Shown here: positions 1-8,654 of the stretch, in pieces | How positions within the stretch are numbered: position 1 is the stretch's first letter | How the letters are laid out: every line of letters begins with the position of its first letter | The notes under the pieces: generated by a model | The model's database searches: none | Seen by the model: only the letters and a program-made list of their open reading frames with translations | What the model was told of the DNA's origin: nothing | Translations under genes and position numbers: made by a program | Assembly (NCBI RefSeq): GCF_004295795.1 | Contig: NZ_SEBR01000017.1 | Location: forward strand, 1-64,000 | Origin: Flavobacterium sp. | Lineage (GTDB): Bacteria > Bacteroidota > Bacteroidia > Flavobacteriales > Flavobacteriaceae | Direction: 5' to 3' | Length of the DNA stretch: 64,000 bases

Positions 1-310
1 TATTTGAGACAACATTCGATTACGAAATATTTTTAGTTGCAAAACGAGCAAAGGAAATTGTCCGACGCAATCTCACAAAAATCAACCACAATTTTTTGAA
101 CCATTAAGGTCATTGAGGTTATTAAGATGCTTCGCTTGCGCAACCGAAAAGTGTCGTCGAAACTTTTGAACAATTAAGCAAGTTAAGTGTAGTTAAGATT
201 GTTCCGACGCGATTCGGTCGTTTAATCGGTTACGAATCCCAAAAATCCGAGGCTCCAAAAAATTCTCCAAATCTCGCCACGACCATTGCCGTTTACCGAC
301 CAAAAATCCG
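1..310. other. Intergenic region with partial repeat
   Basis: No gene is supported here. Around 93-130 lies an inverted copy of the GAACCATTAAG repeat that recurs at 29.5-30.0 kb, and 150-205 holds more TTAAG-type units. A frame entering from the left edge is open from base 3 to a TAA at 105-107 (34 codons). It could be the 3' end of a gene outside the window, but its last codons lie in repeat sequence, so I do not call it. Confidence 0.5.
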
Positions 311-318
311 TATTTTTG
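286..318 (+). promoter_or_regulatory. Promoter of the BatA operon (TTG-N22-TATTTTTG)
   Basis: The -7 box TATTTTTG at 311-318 has a TTG at 286-288, 22 bases upstream. It lies 16 bases before the ATG at 335, in keeping with the short leaders of Bacteroidota. Confidence 0.6.
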
Positions 319-334
319 ACACCTAAAAAGCGGA

Positions 335-2260
335 ATGCAGTTCAGACACCCGGAGATCCTATACTTCCTTTTCCTACTGGTAATCCCGATTATCGTCCAT
401 TTATTCCAACTGCGCCGTTTCAAGAAAGAATACTTCACGAACGTGCAGTTCCTCAAGGAACTTTCGATACAGACCCGCAAGAGTTCGCGCATCAAGAAAT
501 GGCTTCTGCTTGCCACTCGCCTACTTTTGCTCGCTTGCATCATCATCGCTTTCGCCCAGCCTTTTTTCAAGGCCAAAGATTCCAAAAGCGCCTCGAACGA
601 AACCTACATCATTCTCGATAACTCTTTTTCGATGCAGGCGAAAGGCCAAAAAGGCGAACTGTTGCGTCGGGCGATCGAAGATTTGCTGGAACACACGCCC
701 GATGGACGCAATTTCTCGCTGATCACGAACAACGAAAGCTTCTGGAACACCGACATCAAATCCATCCAAAAAGAACTTCAAAATCTCAAATACAGTGCGA
801 CTCCGTTCGAACTTGACAATTTAATCGCCAAAGTCAACGCGCGAAAATCGGCTTTCAGCAAAGACATCATCGTAATCACCGATGCGGCCGGACTCGAGCA
901 AAAACAACTCAAAGCGATCGACAAAAATTCGAACACGTATTTTATCATTCCCGAATCTGAACAAAAGACGAATGTCGCCGTCGACAGCGTTTATTTGAAC
1001 CAGACGATGGACAACTTTTACGAAATCAGCGTGAAATTGTCGGCTTTTGGCCAACAAGGAAAAGAAGTTCCGATTGCGCTTTACAACGACTCGAAGCTCA
1101 TCGCCAAGACGGTTTCCAAAATGGATGCGAAGACAAAAACGATGAATTTTACGATTCCGAAGGCCGATTTCAACGGATTCGTCCAAATCACCGACAACGG
1201 ACTGGCCTACGACAACGAACTGTTTTTCAGCCTGTCCAAACCCGAAAAAACCAACGTGATTGCCATCGGCGATGCGGCCAAAAGCGGTTTTCTGTCCAAA
1301 ATCTATACATCGGGCGAATTCAATTTCGTGAATTTCGCTATCCAAAGCCTTGATTACAACCTGATCGACAAACAGGATGTGATCATTCTCAATGAACTCA
1401 AGGAAATTCCGCAGGCCTTGCAGACGACTTTGAAAGCGTTTTCAGAAAAAGGCGGCAATATCGTGTTGATTCCGTCCGAGGAAAGTTCGGTGACGAACCT
1501 GAACGTTTTTGTGTCGAATTTTGGCGGATTGACGTTCAAAAATTTAGTATCCGACGAAAAACTCGTGACCAAAATTGCATTTTCGCATCCGTTGTACGCT
1601 GGCGTTTTCGAGAAAAAAATCGAGAATTTCCAGTATCCGAAAACCAGTAGATCTTTCGGGATTTCAAGCGCTTCGGCTCCAATCTTGAATTATGAGGACC
1701 AAAGCGCGTTCCTGACTTCGGTGGGAAATTCGGTGGCTTCGATCTACGTTTTTGCCGCACCGATTTCGGCCTCGAATTCCAATTTCCAGAATTCACCTTT
1801 GATCGTTCCGACGTTTTACAACATGGCGCAAAATGCCCAAAAAACGGGAATCGCCTCGGTTACGATCGGGAACGGACAACCTTTCGTGATGGACGCCAAT
1901 CTGGCCAAGGACGAGATCGTCGAGGTCAAAGGCAAGGACGAAAAGTTCATTCCGGTGCAACAGATCCTGAACAACAAGGTCAAGATGACGTTTGGCGATT
2001 ATCCGACAGAAGCCGGAAACTTTACCGTTTTCAACAAAGAAAAAGCACTCAAAAACATCGGTTTCAACTATGACAGAACCGAATCCAACCTAAGTTCGAA
2101 TGCCGATTTGCTTTCGGATTTCAAAACGATCGACTCGGTAGAAGCCGTTTTCGACACTTTACAAGCCGACCGAACCAACACCGACATCTGGAAATGGTTC
2201 ATCGTCCTGGCTTTGATTTTCCTCACAACCGAACTACTGATCCAAAAATTCGTCAAATGA
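335..2260 (+). CDS. BatA/VWA-domain membrane protein
   Basis: The 641-residue product starts with the double-membrane-segment BatA module: helices at about 8-25 and 55-76 around a basic loop. A von Willebrand A-like domain follows, with a DxSxS metal-site motif (D95, S97, S99). A long extracytoplasmic region comes next, and a last helix at about 618-636 ends with a short basic tail. Proteins of this type are inner-membrane anchored. Bat proteins are linked to stress tolerance in Bacteroidota, but the role of this solitary long form is not known. The start fits a -7 box 16 bases upstream. The stop overlaps the next ATG (ATGA), so it leads a four-gene operon. Confidence 0.85.
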   Translation: MQFRHPEILYFLFLLVIPIIVHLFQLRRFKKEYFTNVQFLKELSIQTRKSSRIKKWLLLATRLLLLACIIIAFAQPFFKAKDSKSASNETYIILDNSFSMQAKGQKGELLRRAIEDLLEHTPDGRNFSLITNNESFWNTDIKSIQKELQNLKYSATPFELDNLIAKVNARKSAFSKDIIVITDAAGLEQKQLKAIDKNSNTYFIIPESEQKTNVAVDSVYLNQTMDNFYEISVKLSAFGQQGKEVPIALYNDSKLIAKTVSKMDAKTKTMNFTIPKADFNGFVQITDNGLAYDNELFFSLSKPEKTNVIAIGDAAKSGFLSKIYTSGEFNFVNFAIQSLDYNLIDKQDVIILNELKEIPQALQTTLKAFSEKGGNIVLIPSEESSVTNLNVFVSNFGGLTFKNLVSDEKLVTKIAFSHPLYAGVFEKKIENFQYPKTSRSFGISSASAPILNYEDQSAFLTSVGNSVASIYVFAAPISASNSNFQNSPLIVPTFYNMAQNAQKTGIASVTIGNGQPFVMDANLAKDEIVEVKGKDEKFIPVQQILNNKVKMTFGDYPTEAGNFTVFNKEKALKNIGFNYDRTESNLSSNADLLSDFKTIDSVEAVFDTLQADRTNTDIWKWFIVLALIFLTTELLIQKFVK

Positions 2261-3510
2261 ACCTGATCGTAAGACAAGCCAAGATTGTCGACGCCAAAAG
2301 CGAGTTCCACAACGAGATCGTCGATATTCTGATCGAAGGCGGAACGATTTCCAAAATTGGGAAAAGCATTAAAAATTCCGATAATTTTGAAGAACTGAAA
2401 TTCGAGAATCTTTGCGTTTCCCAAGGTTGGTTCGAATCGAGCGCAAGTTTTGGCGAACCCGGATTCGAAGACCGCGAAACGATCGCGAACGGACTTTCGG
2501 TCGCCGCGAAATCCGGATTTACGGGCGTGGCTTTGCAACCGAACGCGAATCCGATCATCGACAACCAGGCTTTGGTGAATCTCGTCAGGACGAAATCGAA
2601 CGGAAATGCTGTCGATCTGTATCCTATTGGCGCTTTGACGATGAAATCCGAAGGAAACGATCTGGCCGAATTGCTCGACATGAAAAACGCGGGCGCGGTT
2701 GCTTTTGGCGATTACGCCCGCAATATGGAAAGCGCCAATTTGCTCAAACTCGCACTTCAATATGCCCAGGATATCGACGCTCTGGTGATTGCTTTTGCCC
2801 AGGAATCGAGCCTCAAAGGCAAGGGAATCGCCAACGAAGGCATAAACGCGACAAAACTCGGACTCAAGGGAATCCCGAATCTGGCCGAGGAATTGATGAT
2901 TGCAAGAAATCTGTACTTACTGGAATACGCTGGCGGAAAACTGCATATTCCGACGGTTTCCACGCCCAAATCCGTCCAACTCATAAAAGAAGCCAAAGCC
3001 AAAGGATTGCGCGTGACTTGCAGTGTTTCCGTGCATCATCTGACTTTGACCGATGAAAAACTTTCCGGATTCGACACACGCGTGAAAGTTTCGCCTCCGC
3101 TGCGAACGGAGTCAGACAGGAAAGCTTTGGTGAAAGCCGTGAAAGACGGAATCATCGACGCGATTACATCCGATCACAATCCGATAGACATCGAACACAA
3201 AAAGATGGAATTTGATCTGGCCAAAGACGGAACGATAGGTTTGGAATCGGCCTTTCGCGCACTTTTGAATGTGCTTCCGATTGAAATTGTCGTGGACAAA
3301 CTCACGTCCGCGAAAGCGATTTTCGGAATCGAATCGTCTGGCATTTCCGAGAAATCGAAAGCAAATCTCACGTTTTTCACCACGGACGGAACATCGGTCT
3401 TCACCAAACAGAACATCCTATCAAAATCTAAAAATTCGGCTTTCCTGGGCGAAAAAACCAAAGGGAAAGTCTACGGGATTTTCAACAATTCACAACTGAT
3501 CCTATCATGA
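2257..3510 (+). CDS. Dihydroorotase-like amidohydrolase, metal site lost
   Basis: The 417-residue product aligns by motif with class I dihydroorotases, the third enzyme of pyrimidine synthesis: EPGFEDRETI, LHIPTVST, VHHLTL and SDHNP are recognisable. The HxH of the usual HVHLREPG is replaced by S62-A-S64, and the substrate-binding Arg is Gly66 (SASFGEPG). The second metal His in LHxxHxS is Thr. Catalysis as a zinc dihydroorotase is therefore unlikely. By analogy with the inactive PyrC' partner of aspartate transcarbamoylase, it may be structural or regulatory (inference). The start is the ATG that overlaps the upstream TGA. Automated annotation would probably call it pyrC. Confidence 0.85.
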   Translation: MNLIVRQAKIVDAKSEFHNEIVDILIEGGTISKIGKSIKNSDNFEELKFENLCVSQGWFESSASFGEPGFEDRETIANGLSVAAKSGFTGVALQPNANPIIDNQALVNLVRTKSNGNAVDLYPIGALTMKSEGNDLAELLDMKNAGAVAFGDYARNMESANLLKLALQYAQDIDALVIAFAQESSLKGKGIANEGINATKLGLKGIPNLAEELMIARNLYLLEYAGGKLHIPTVSTPKSVQLIKEAKAKGLRVTCSVSVHHLTLTDEKLSGFDTRVKVSPPLRTESDRKALVKAVKDGIIDAITSDHNPIDIEHKKMEFDLAKDGTIGLESAFRALLNVLPIEIVVDKLTSAKAIFGIESSGISEKSKANLTFFTTDGTSVFTKQNILSKSKNSAFLGEKTKGKVYGIFNNSQLILS

Positions 3511-3830
3511 ACGAAGTCGTAGAGAAAGGCAAATCGGCCGCGATCACGAGTTATATTCTGCTGATCGGCGCTTTGATCGCGCTGTCGATGAATGCCGATG
3601 ACAAAAACCCTTTTGCGTCTTTTCACATTCGGCAATCGCTTGGTTTGTCGCTGCTTTTCATCTGTCTCGGTTTGCTTGTGAGTCCGTTCGACAATTGGAT
3701 GATCACCGCGCCAATGTACCTTTTCGTGTCTGTTTTGTGGACTTACGGATTGATTACGGCCGTTCGCGGTGAAATGATTCCGGTGCCGCTTTTTGGCAAA
3801 TTCTTCCAAAAATTCCTGAGTAAATTCTAA
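3507..3830 (+). CDS. Small multi-helix membrane protein, DUF4870/Tic20-like
   Basis: The 107-residue hydrophobic product has three likely membrane helices. It carries the pattern of small DUF4870/Tic20-type proteins: a short polar start, a helix, an FHIRQSLGL segment, then two helices. No function is known. It is translationally coupled to the dihydroorotase-like gene (ATGA overlap), and the esterase begins 1 base after its stop, so all four genes are probably one transcript. Confidence 0.75.
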   Translation: MNEVVEKGKSAAITSYILLIGALIALSMNADDKNPFASFHIRQSLGLSLLFICLGLLVSPFDNWMITAPMYLFVSVLWTYGLITAVRGEMIPVPLFGKFFQKFLSKF

Positions 3831-3831
3831 A

Positions 3832-4485
3832 ATGGAAAATTCAATCCACTATTTGGTGCGTCAGCCGAAAGTCGTGCGCGAGAAAAACCCGCTTTTGCTG
3901 TTGTTGCACGGCTATGGGAGCAACGAGGAAGATTTGTTCTCGTTCGCCTCCGAATTGCCCGACGACTATTACGTAATTTCGGCCCGCGCGCCCTATTCGC
4001 TTGGCGGTTACGGTTCGTCTTACGCTTGGTACGCCATCGATTTCACGGCAGATGAAAAGCGTTTTTCCAACCTGGACCAAGCCAGAAGTTCGCGCGAGAT
4101 CATCGTCGGTTTGATCGATCAGTTGGTTTCGGAATATCCGATAGACGAAACTGAAATCACGCTTGTCGGTTTCAGCCAGGGCGCGATCCTGAGTTATGCC
4201 GTCGCGCTTTCCTATCCGACAAAAATCAAGCAGGTCGCGGCTTTGAGCGGCTATCTGAACGAGGATATTTTTGCCGAAGATTACACCAGGAACGATTTTG
4301 GAAAACTGCGGTTTTTCAGTTCGCACGGTTCGGCCGACCAAGTCGTTCCCGTAGATTGGGCGCGCAAATCGAAGCCGTTTCTGGACAATTTGGGAGTGGA
4401 ATCGGTTTATAAGGAATATCCCGTTGGACACGGTGTCGCACCACAGAATTTCTTCGATTTCAGGAATTGGCTTTTGGAAAAGTAA
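3832..4485 (+). CDS. Alpha/beta hydrolase, phospholipase/carboxylesterase family
   Basis: The 217-residue cytoplasmic alpha/beta hydrolase is of normal length for the small carboxylesterase/lysophospholipase family. It has the oxyanion motif LHGYGSNEED at about 25-34, nucleophile S115 in GFSQGA, acid D169 in GSADQVVP and H200 in GHGV. It should hydrolyse carboxylic or acyl-thioester bonds in small substrates; the true substrate is unknown. It ends the BatA operon. Its TAA abuts the stop of the convergent gene at 4486 with no spacer. Confidence 0.88.
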   Translation: MENSIHYLVRQPKVVREKNPLLLLLHGYGSNEEDLFSFASELPDDYYVISARAPYSLGGYGSSYAWYAIDFTADEKRFSNLDQARSSREIIVGLIDQLVSEYPIDETEITLVGFSQGAILSYAVALSYPTKIKQVAALSGYLNEDIFAEDYTRNDFGKLRFFSSHGSADQVVPVDWARKSKPFLDNLGVESVYKEYPVGHGVAPQNFFDFRNWLLEK

Positions 4486-4986
4486 TTATTCCGAACCCGT
4501 GTTTTGCGCCTGATACAATTGGGAATCGATGCGTTCGAAAGTGAATTTGTTGTCGCCTTCGATAAAGTATTTGAGCAAGACTTCGCCCCAATGTTTCCCG
4601 TCGCTGAAATCGGCGATGATCCAACGGTGATTCAAGACCTTGACCTTGTTGATGATGAATTTCTGTTCGCCAATCTGGTCGTAAGGAATCAATGCATTTC
4701 CCTTCGGATTGTCGTTCATATCCAAGATTTTCGTATTCAGGTCGACAATCAGTTTGCGATAATCGTAAGTCTCGAGATAATCCTGCGCATTTTCGTTGTG
4801 TTCCAGAGAAAAATACTTCTCGTCGATCAATTGGTTGTACAACACGAGCGTGCTGTCGTTGGCCTTTTTGACTTTGGCTTCCATCCTCGCGTTCTCCGAC
4901 TTGACTTCTTTGGAAAAATAGGCGTAGGTGAAAACGTTCATGATGGCCGCAAGGACGAAAAGGTAAAGGAAAAGTGATTTTTTCAT
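4486..4986 (-). CDS. Uncharacterised single-pass membrane protein
   Basis: The 166-residue product begins with one N-terminal hydrophobic segment (about 4-23), either an anchor or an uncleaved signal. A charged, partly helical region follows, then a mixed alpha/beta domain. I recognise no family motif. It starts directly at the stop of the metallo-hydrolase gene, so the two are co-transcribed; the link to that enzyme is unknown. Confidence 0.75.
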   Translation of the reverse strand: MKKSLFLYLFVLAAIMNVFTYAYFSKEVKSENARMEAKVKKANDSTLVLYNQLIDEKYFSLEHNENAQDYLETYDYRKLIVDLNTKILDMNDNPKGNALIPYDQIGEQKFIINKVKVLNHRWIIADFSDGKHWGEVLLKYFIEGDNKFTFERIDSQLYQAQNTGSE

Positions 4987-5751
4987 CTAGATGGAGATTT
5001 GTAAGTTATCGTAAGCGAGAAACACGTTTGGCGGAAGTTTTTTCTCGACCTCGGCATGAAATCCCATGGTATGGCTGATGTGCGTGAGATAAGCGCGTTC
5101 CGGCCGCACCAAATTTATGAAATCGAGCGCTTCCTGCAAATTGAAATGGCTTTCGTGGGCTTCTTCGCGAAGTGCGTTGACAACCAAAACCTTAAGTCCT
5201 TTGAGCTTCTCGATTTCGGGTTCGTGGATGAGTTTTACGTCGGTGAGATAGGCGAAATCGTCTACGCGGAATCCGAAAACCTGCAACTTCGCATGCCAGA
5301 CCTCGATTGGAATCGCCATTTTGTCGCCGATCGCGAAAGGTTCGTCGTTCCTGATTTCGATTGGAGTCACCGAAGGCGCGCCCGGATATTTGTCGACTTC
5401 CTCGAAAATGTAGTCGAAGCGTTTCCTGAGGTTATCCATCACACGCGAATGCGCATAAATCGGGATATGGCCTTGGCGGAAATTGAACGGACGGATGTCG
5501 TCGAGTCCGGCTGTGTGATCGGCGTGTTCGTGCGTGAACAGGATTCCTTCGACTTTTCGGCACCCGCTGACAAGCATCTGCTGACGGAAATCCGGTCCGC
5601 AATCGATTACGAACGAATGGTTTTCCCAATGCATCCAAACCGACACGCGAAGCCTTTTGTCGCGAGGATCAAGACTATGGCAAACCGGATGGTCGCTGCC
5701 GATGACAGGAATGCCTTGGGAAGTTCCCGTGCCCAAAAAACATACGTTCAT
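4987..5751 (-). CDS. MBL-fold metallo-hydrolase, PhnP/RNase Z-like
   Basis: The 254-residue product has the metallo-beta-lactamase HxHxDH motif at 74-79 (HEHADH). It opens with GTGTSQGIP, typical of the PhnP/RNase Z-like branch, and has further metal ligands in IDCGPDF, EVWHAKL and LTHISH. Members hydrolyse phosphodiester bonds, often cyclic phosphates or RNA ends. No phn genes lie near, so a phosphonate role is not implied. A -7 box lies 21 bases upstream. Confidence 0.85.
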   Translation of the reverse strand: MNVCFLGTGTSQGIPVIGSDHPVCHSLDPRDKRLRVSVWMHWENHSFVIDCGPDFRQQMLVSGCRKVEGILFTHEHADHTAGLDDIRPFNFRQGHIPIYAHSRVMDNLRKRFDYIFEEVDKYPGAPSVTPIEIRNDEPFAIGDKMAIPIEVWHAKLQVFGFRVDDFAYLTDVKLIHEPEIEKLKGLKVLVVNALREEAHESHFNLQEALDFINLVRPERAYLTHISHTMGFHAEVEKKLPPNVFLAYDNLQISI

Positions 5752-5771
5752 AATTGGAATGGAATTTGCTA

Positions 5772-5779
5772 CAAAAATA
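5772..5779 (-). promoter_or_regulatory. -7 box for the MBL hydrolase operon
   Basis: TATTTTTG on the minus strand, 21 bases upstream of the ATG at 5751. No TTG stands at the usual distance. Confidence 0.45.
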
Positions 5780-5880
5780 GACGCTTTCGGACGGAAAAAC
5801 CGTTAAGGAAACCAAAATCCTTTTCGGTCAATTTTACACAAAAATAAGAGTATTCAGTTTCTATCCGTTGCATTTTTAAT

Positions 5881-5888
5881 TAACTTTG
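5881..5888 (+). promoter_or_regulatory. -7 box (TAACTTTG) that decides the next start codon
   Basis: TAACTTTG perfectly matches TAnnTTTG. A TTG start at 5886 would lie inside the box, so the ATG at 5907 must be the real start. Confidence 0.6.
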
Positions 5889-5906
5889 CAGGGAATTTCA
5901 ACGATT

Positions 5907-7373
5907 ATGCTAAGAGATGACGGTTTTACCCTTAAGGGTGACAAGGCCATAGAGCAAATACCTTCTATCAAGGACAAAGCGTTACGCATCAACCTTAACG
6001 AGAACATTTACGGAACTTTCGCCGAAATCGGCGCGGGTCAGGAAACCGTTCGCCACTTTTTCAGGTCGGGCGGATCCTCGGGAACGATCGCAAAGGCCAT
6101 GTCTGCTTACGATAAGGATTTTTCCGATGCGATCTACGGATCGGAACTCGACGGTCGCTACGTAACCGAAGGCCGACTCAAGAAAATGCTTTCCCACGAG
6201 GTAATGCTCATGGAAAAACGCCTCGGACGCGAAAAACATCCGAATAAGATCTTTTTCTCCTACGCCAATACGGTCGCGACGATCGATTTCGCCAAGCAGT
6301 TCAAAGGTCACGGTTGGGTTGGGATTCGCTACCAGATCGAACCGGACGAAGATTACAACGAGATCATCATCCACATAAGATTCAAGGAAACAGACGCGCG
6401 TCTGCAACAGGAAACCCTCGGAATTCTGGGCGTAAACCTGATTTATGGCGCGTTCTACAAATACAACGATCCCAAAAAATTGCTGCGTTATCTGTATGAC
6501 CATTTGGACAAAGACCAATTGGAAATCGATACGATCAACTTCTCGGGCCCGCGTTTCGCCGACGTCGACAACCGTTTGATGTCGCTCCAATTGGTAAAAA
6601 ACGGAATGACCGATGCGGTAATGTTCGACCCGGAAGGAAACAACATCTTGCCGGCGGCCGTACTTTATAAAAAGAACATTCTCGCACTTCGCGGCAGTTT
6701 CCGTCCGGTAACGGTCGTGAATATGGACATGTATGAGAAATCGCTCAAGATGTTCCTCGACGAGAGTAAGGTCGAAAAAGACAACACGCTCGTGATTTTC
6801 GAGATCACGCTTTCCAACCTGCGTTCTGACGGGGAAATCGACGAGAGAGACTTCATGGACAGAGCCGAATTGCTGTGTTCGTTGGGCCAAACCGTGATGA
6901 TTTCCAATTTCCAGGAATACTACAAAGTGGTCGAGTATTTTTCGAACTACACCAAAGCCCGTATGGGATTGGCGATGGGCGTGAACAATCTCGTGGATAT
7001 TTTCGACGAGAAATATTACCGTCACTTGAGCGGAGGAATTCTCGAAGCGTTCGGAAAATTGTTCTATCGCGACCTGAAGGTTTTCCTATATCCGATGTTG
7101 GACGAAGACGGAAATATCGTGAATTCGGAGAATCTCAAAGTGCATCCAAGAATGAAGGAATTGTACAAGTTCTTCAAATTCAACGGAAAAGTGATGGATA
7201 TCGAGGACTTCGATCCGCACAACCTCGAGGTTTTCTCAAGAGCCGTACTCAAGATGATCACAAGCGGACAACCGGGTTGGGAAGAAATGCTTCCAAAAGG
7301 AATCGCCGAACTCATCAAGGAACATTACCTTTTCGGATACGACCCGAACAAGATCCTGGAAGAGACGAATTAG
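5907..7373 (+). CDS. Conserved uncharacterised ~490-residue protein
   Basis: The 488-residue soluble protein has no signal peptide. It starts MLRDDGFTLKGDKAIEQIPS and includes FRSGGSSGTIAKAMSAYDKD near residue 55. From memory, this family is widespread in Bacteroidota and has carried conflicting automatic labels (TonB-dependent receptor, nicotinate-nucleotide adenylyltransferase). Neither fits: there is no beta-barrel or signal peptide, and no HIGH-type nucleotidyltransferase motif. The gene is monocistronic, with its own promoter and terminator. Its function is unknown. Confidence 0.85.
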   Translation: MLRDDGFTLKGDKAIEQIPSIKDKALRINLNENIYGTFAEIGAGQETVRHFFRSGGSSGTIAKAMSAYDKDFSDAIYGSELDGRYVTEGRLKKMLSHEVMLMEKRLGREKHPNKIFFSYANTVATIDFAKQFKGHGWVGIRYQIEPDEDYNEIIIHIRFKETDARLQQETLGILGVNLIYGAFYKYNDPKKLLRYLYDHLDKDQLEIDTINFSGPRFADVDNRLMSLQLVKNGMTDAVMFDPEGNNILPAAVLYKKNILALRGSFRPVTVVNMDMYEKSLKMFLDESKVEKDNTLVIFEITLSNLRSDGEIDERDFMDRAELLCSLGQTVMISNFQEYYKVVEYFSNYTKARMGLAMGVNNLVDIFDEKYYRHLSGGILEAFGKLFYRDLKVFLYPMLDEDGNIVNSENLKVHPRMKELYKFFKFNGKVMDIEDFDPHNLEVFSRAVLKMITSGQPGWEEMLPKGIAELIKEHYLFGYDPNKILEETN

Positions 7374-7397
7374 TCGAAAGACAATTATATGAGCAAG

Positions 7398-7425
7398 GAG
7401 AATCAGTTTGGTTCTCTTTTTTTTT
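7398..7425 (+). terminator. Rho-independent terminator
   Basis: Stem GAGAATC/GGTTCTC (one G-U pair), loop AGTTT, followed by nine or more T. It lies 24 bases after the stop at 7373. Confidence 0.85.
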
Positions 7426-7438
7426 GTTCCGATGCGAA

Positions 7439-8020
7439 TCAGATCTCGTCTTCGGAAATCCATTTGGAAACGATTGGTGCTATGTAGTTTTGCAGCTGTT
7501 GCAGTAAACCTTCGATCGAATCATCGCACAAAAGCATCTCGCGGTTGACTTGTTTAAGCAAGCCTTTGGCTACCATCGTATCGGCAAAAGCCAAAAGCTC
7601 GTCATAAAAACCATCAATGTTCAGCAATCCGATCGGTTTTTTGTGCAAACCTAGTTGCGCCCAAGTCAGCATTTCAAAAAGTTCTTCCAAAGTGCCGAAT
7701 CCGCCGGGCAACGCGATCACGCCATCGCACAAATCGTTCATTTTCGTCTTGCGCTCGTGCATGCTCGAAACGATGTGAAGCTGCGACAATCCGTTGTGGG
7801 CGATTTCCTTTTGTTGCAGAAAGTCCGGCAAGACGCCTATGACTTTTCCGTTAGCCGAAAGCGCACCGTTGGCGACACTTCCCATCAATCCGACGTTTGC
7901 TCCGCCGTAAATCAACGCGATATCACGCTCGGCCAAAATCCGACCAAGTTCAAATGCTTGTTGTTCAAAAATCGCGTCAACGCCAAGACTTGAAGCGCAA
8001 AAAACAGTTATTGCCCGCAT
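7439..8020 (-). CDS. LOG-family Rossmann protein (TIGR00730), phosphoribohydrolase-like
   Basis: The 193-residue product has the family signatures GGANVGLMG (39-47) and PGGFGTLEE (105-113). The second is the catalytic/phosphate-binding motif of enzymes that cleave ribose-5-phosphate from cytokinin-type or other purine nucleotides. In bacteria the substrate is usually AMP or a modified AMP. It lies 63 bases downstream of the peroxiredoxin on the same strand. The gap between them holds two perfect palindromes that could stop or attenuate read-through. Confidence 0.88.
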   Translation of the reverse strand: MRAITVFCASSLGVDAIFEQQAFELGRILAERDIALIYGGANVGLMGSVANGALSANGKVIGVLPDFLQQKEIAHNGLSQLHIVSSMHERKTKMNDLCDGVIALPGGFGTLEELFEMLTWAQLGLHKKPIGLLNIDGFYDELLAFADTMVAKGLLKQVNREMLLCDDSIEGLLQQLQNYIAPIVSKWISEDEI

Positions 8021-8030
8021 TGGGATTTGT

Positions 8031-8074
8031 CCCGATAGCTATCGGGATTGGGTTTTGTCCCGATAGCTATCGGG
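8031..8074. repeat. Two copies of palindrome CCCGATAGCTATCGGG
   Basis: Perfect 16-base palindromes at 8031-8046 and 8059-8074, 28 bases apart, fill the gap between the bcp-like and LOG genes. A third perfect copy is at 36490-36505, and degraded copies are near 26975 and 27198. Confidence 0.9.
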
Positions 8075-8083
8075 ATTGGAATT

Positions 8084-8536
8084 TCATTCCAGGATTTGAG
8101 CCGCGTGTTCCTTCGACTTGACCTTTTCGATAACCTTCAGGATAACACCTTTTTCATCGATCACGAAAGTCGTGCGATGGATGCCGTCGAACTCGCGTCC
8201 CATGAATTTTTTCGGGCCCCAAACTCCGAACGCGTTCAAAACTTGGTGATTCTCATCGGCCAAGAGCGGAAAAGGAAGCTTGTGTTTCTCGATAAAGTTG
8301 GCCTGTTTTTTAGCAGAATCGGCACTTACGCCTAAAAGCTCGAATCCGTTTTCACGAAGCTCTGCATAATTGTCGCGCAAATTGCACGCCTCGACCGTAC
8401 AAGTTGGCGTGTTTGCCGCCGGATAAAAGAACACGATCAGCTTTTTACCTTTGTAATCTGACAATTGGTGCGCTTTTCCATCTTGGTCAACGGCCGAAAA
8501 ATTCGGGGCTTTGTCGCCCGCTTTGAGTGTCGTCAT
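8084..8536 (-). CDS. bcp: Thiol peroxidase, Bcp/PrxQ peroxiredoxin
   Basis: The 150-residue cytoplasmic peroxiredoxin reduces hydrogen peroxide and organic peroxides using thioredoxin. Peroxidatic C46 and resolving C51 sit in PTCTVEAC, the two-Cys arrangement of the PrxQ/Bcp subgroup. The length is normal. The open frame runs further upstream, but only the start at 8536 (MTTLKAGDKAPNF) gives a normal N-terminus; the extra codons overlap the divergent nth gene. Confidence 0.93.
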   Translation of the reverse strand: MTTLKAGDKAPNFSAVDQDGKAHQLSDYKGKKLIVFFYPAANTPTCTVEACNLRDNYAELRENGFELLGVSADSAKKQANFIEKHKLPFPLLADENHQVLNAFGVWGPKKFMGREFDGIHRTTFVIDEKGVILKVIEKVKSKEHAAQILE

Positions 8537-8610
8537 GGGATTTTGGGATTTTTGGGCGCGTCGCGAAGTCTTTACCGTTTTCCAAATGAGTTGCAAAATG
8601 CTTCGAACCA

Positions 8611-8640
8611 TTGCGTCTTCGCCCTTAAAAATTAACTTTG
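8611..8640 (+). promoter_or_regulatory. nth promoter (TTG-N19-TAACTTTG)
   Basis: TTG at 8611-8613, a 19-base spacer and TAACTTTG at 8633-8640. This is the best full Bacteroidota promoter in the window, 14 bases before the ATG at 8655. Confidence 0.75.
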
Positions 8641-8654
8641 CCCAAAAGTAAGAA

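Noticed and set aside
3..107. 3' end of a gene at the left edge
   Set aside because: 34 codons only, ending inside a repeat; no family could be named.
2257..3510. Functional dihydroorotase (pyrC)
   Set aside because: The HxH metal ligands and substrate Arg are absent.
5982..7025. 347-codon minus-strand frame
   Set aside because: Shadow of the conserved gene at 5907; no start context or motif.
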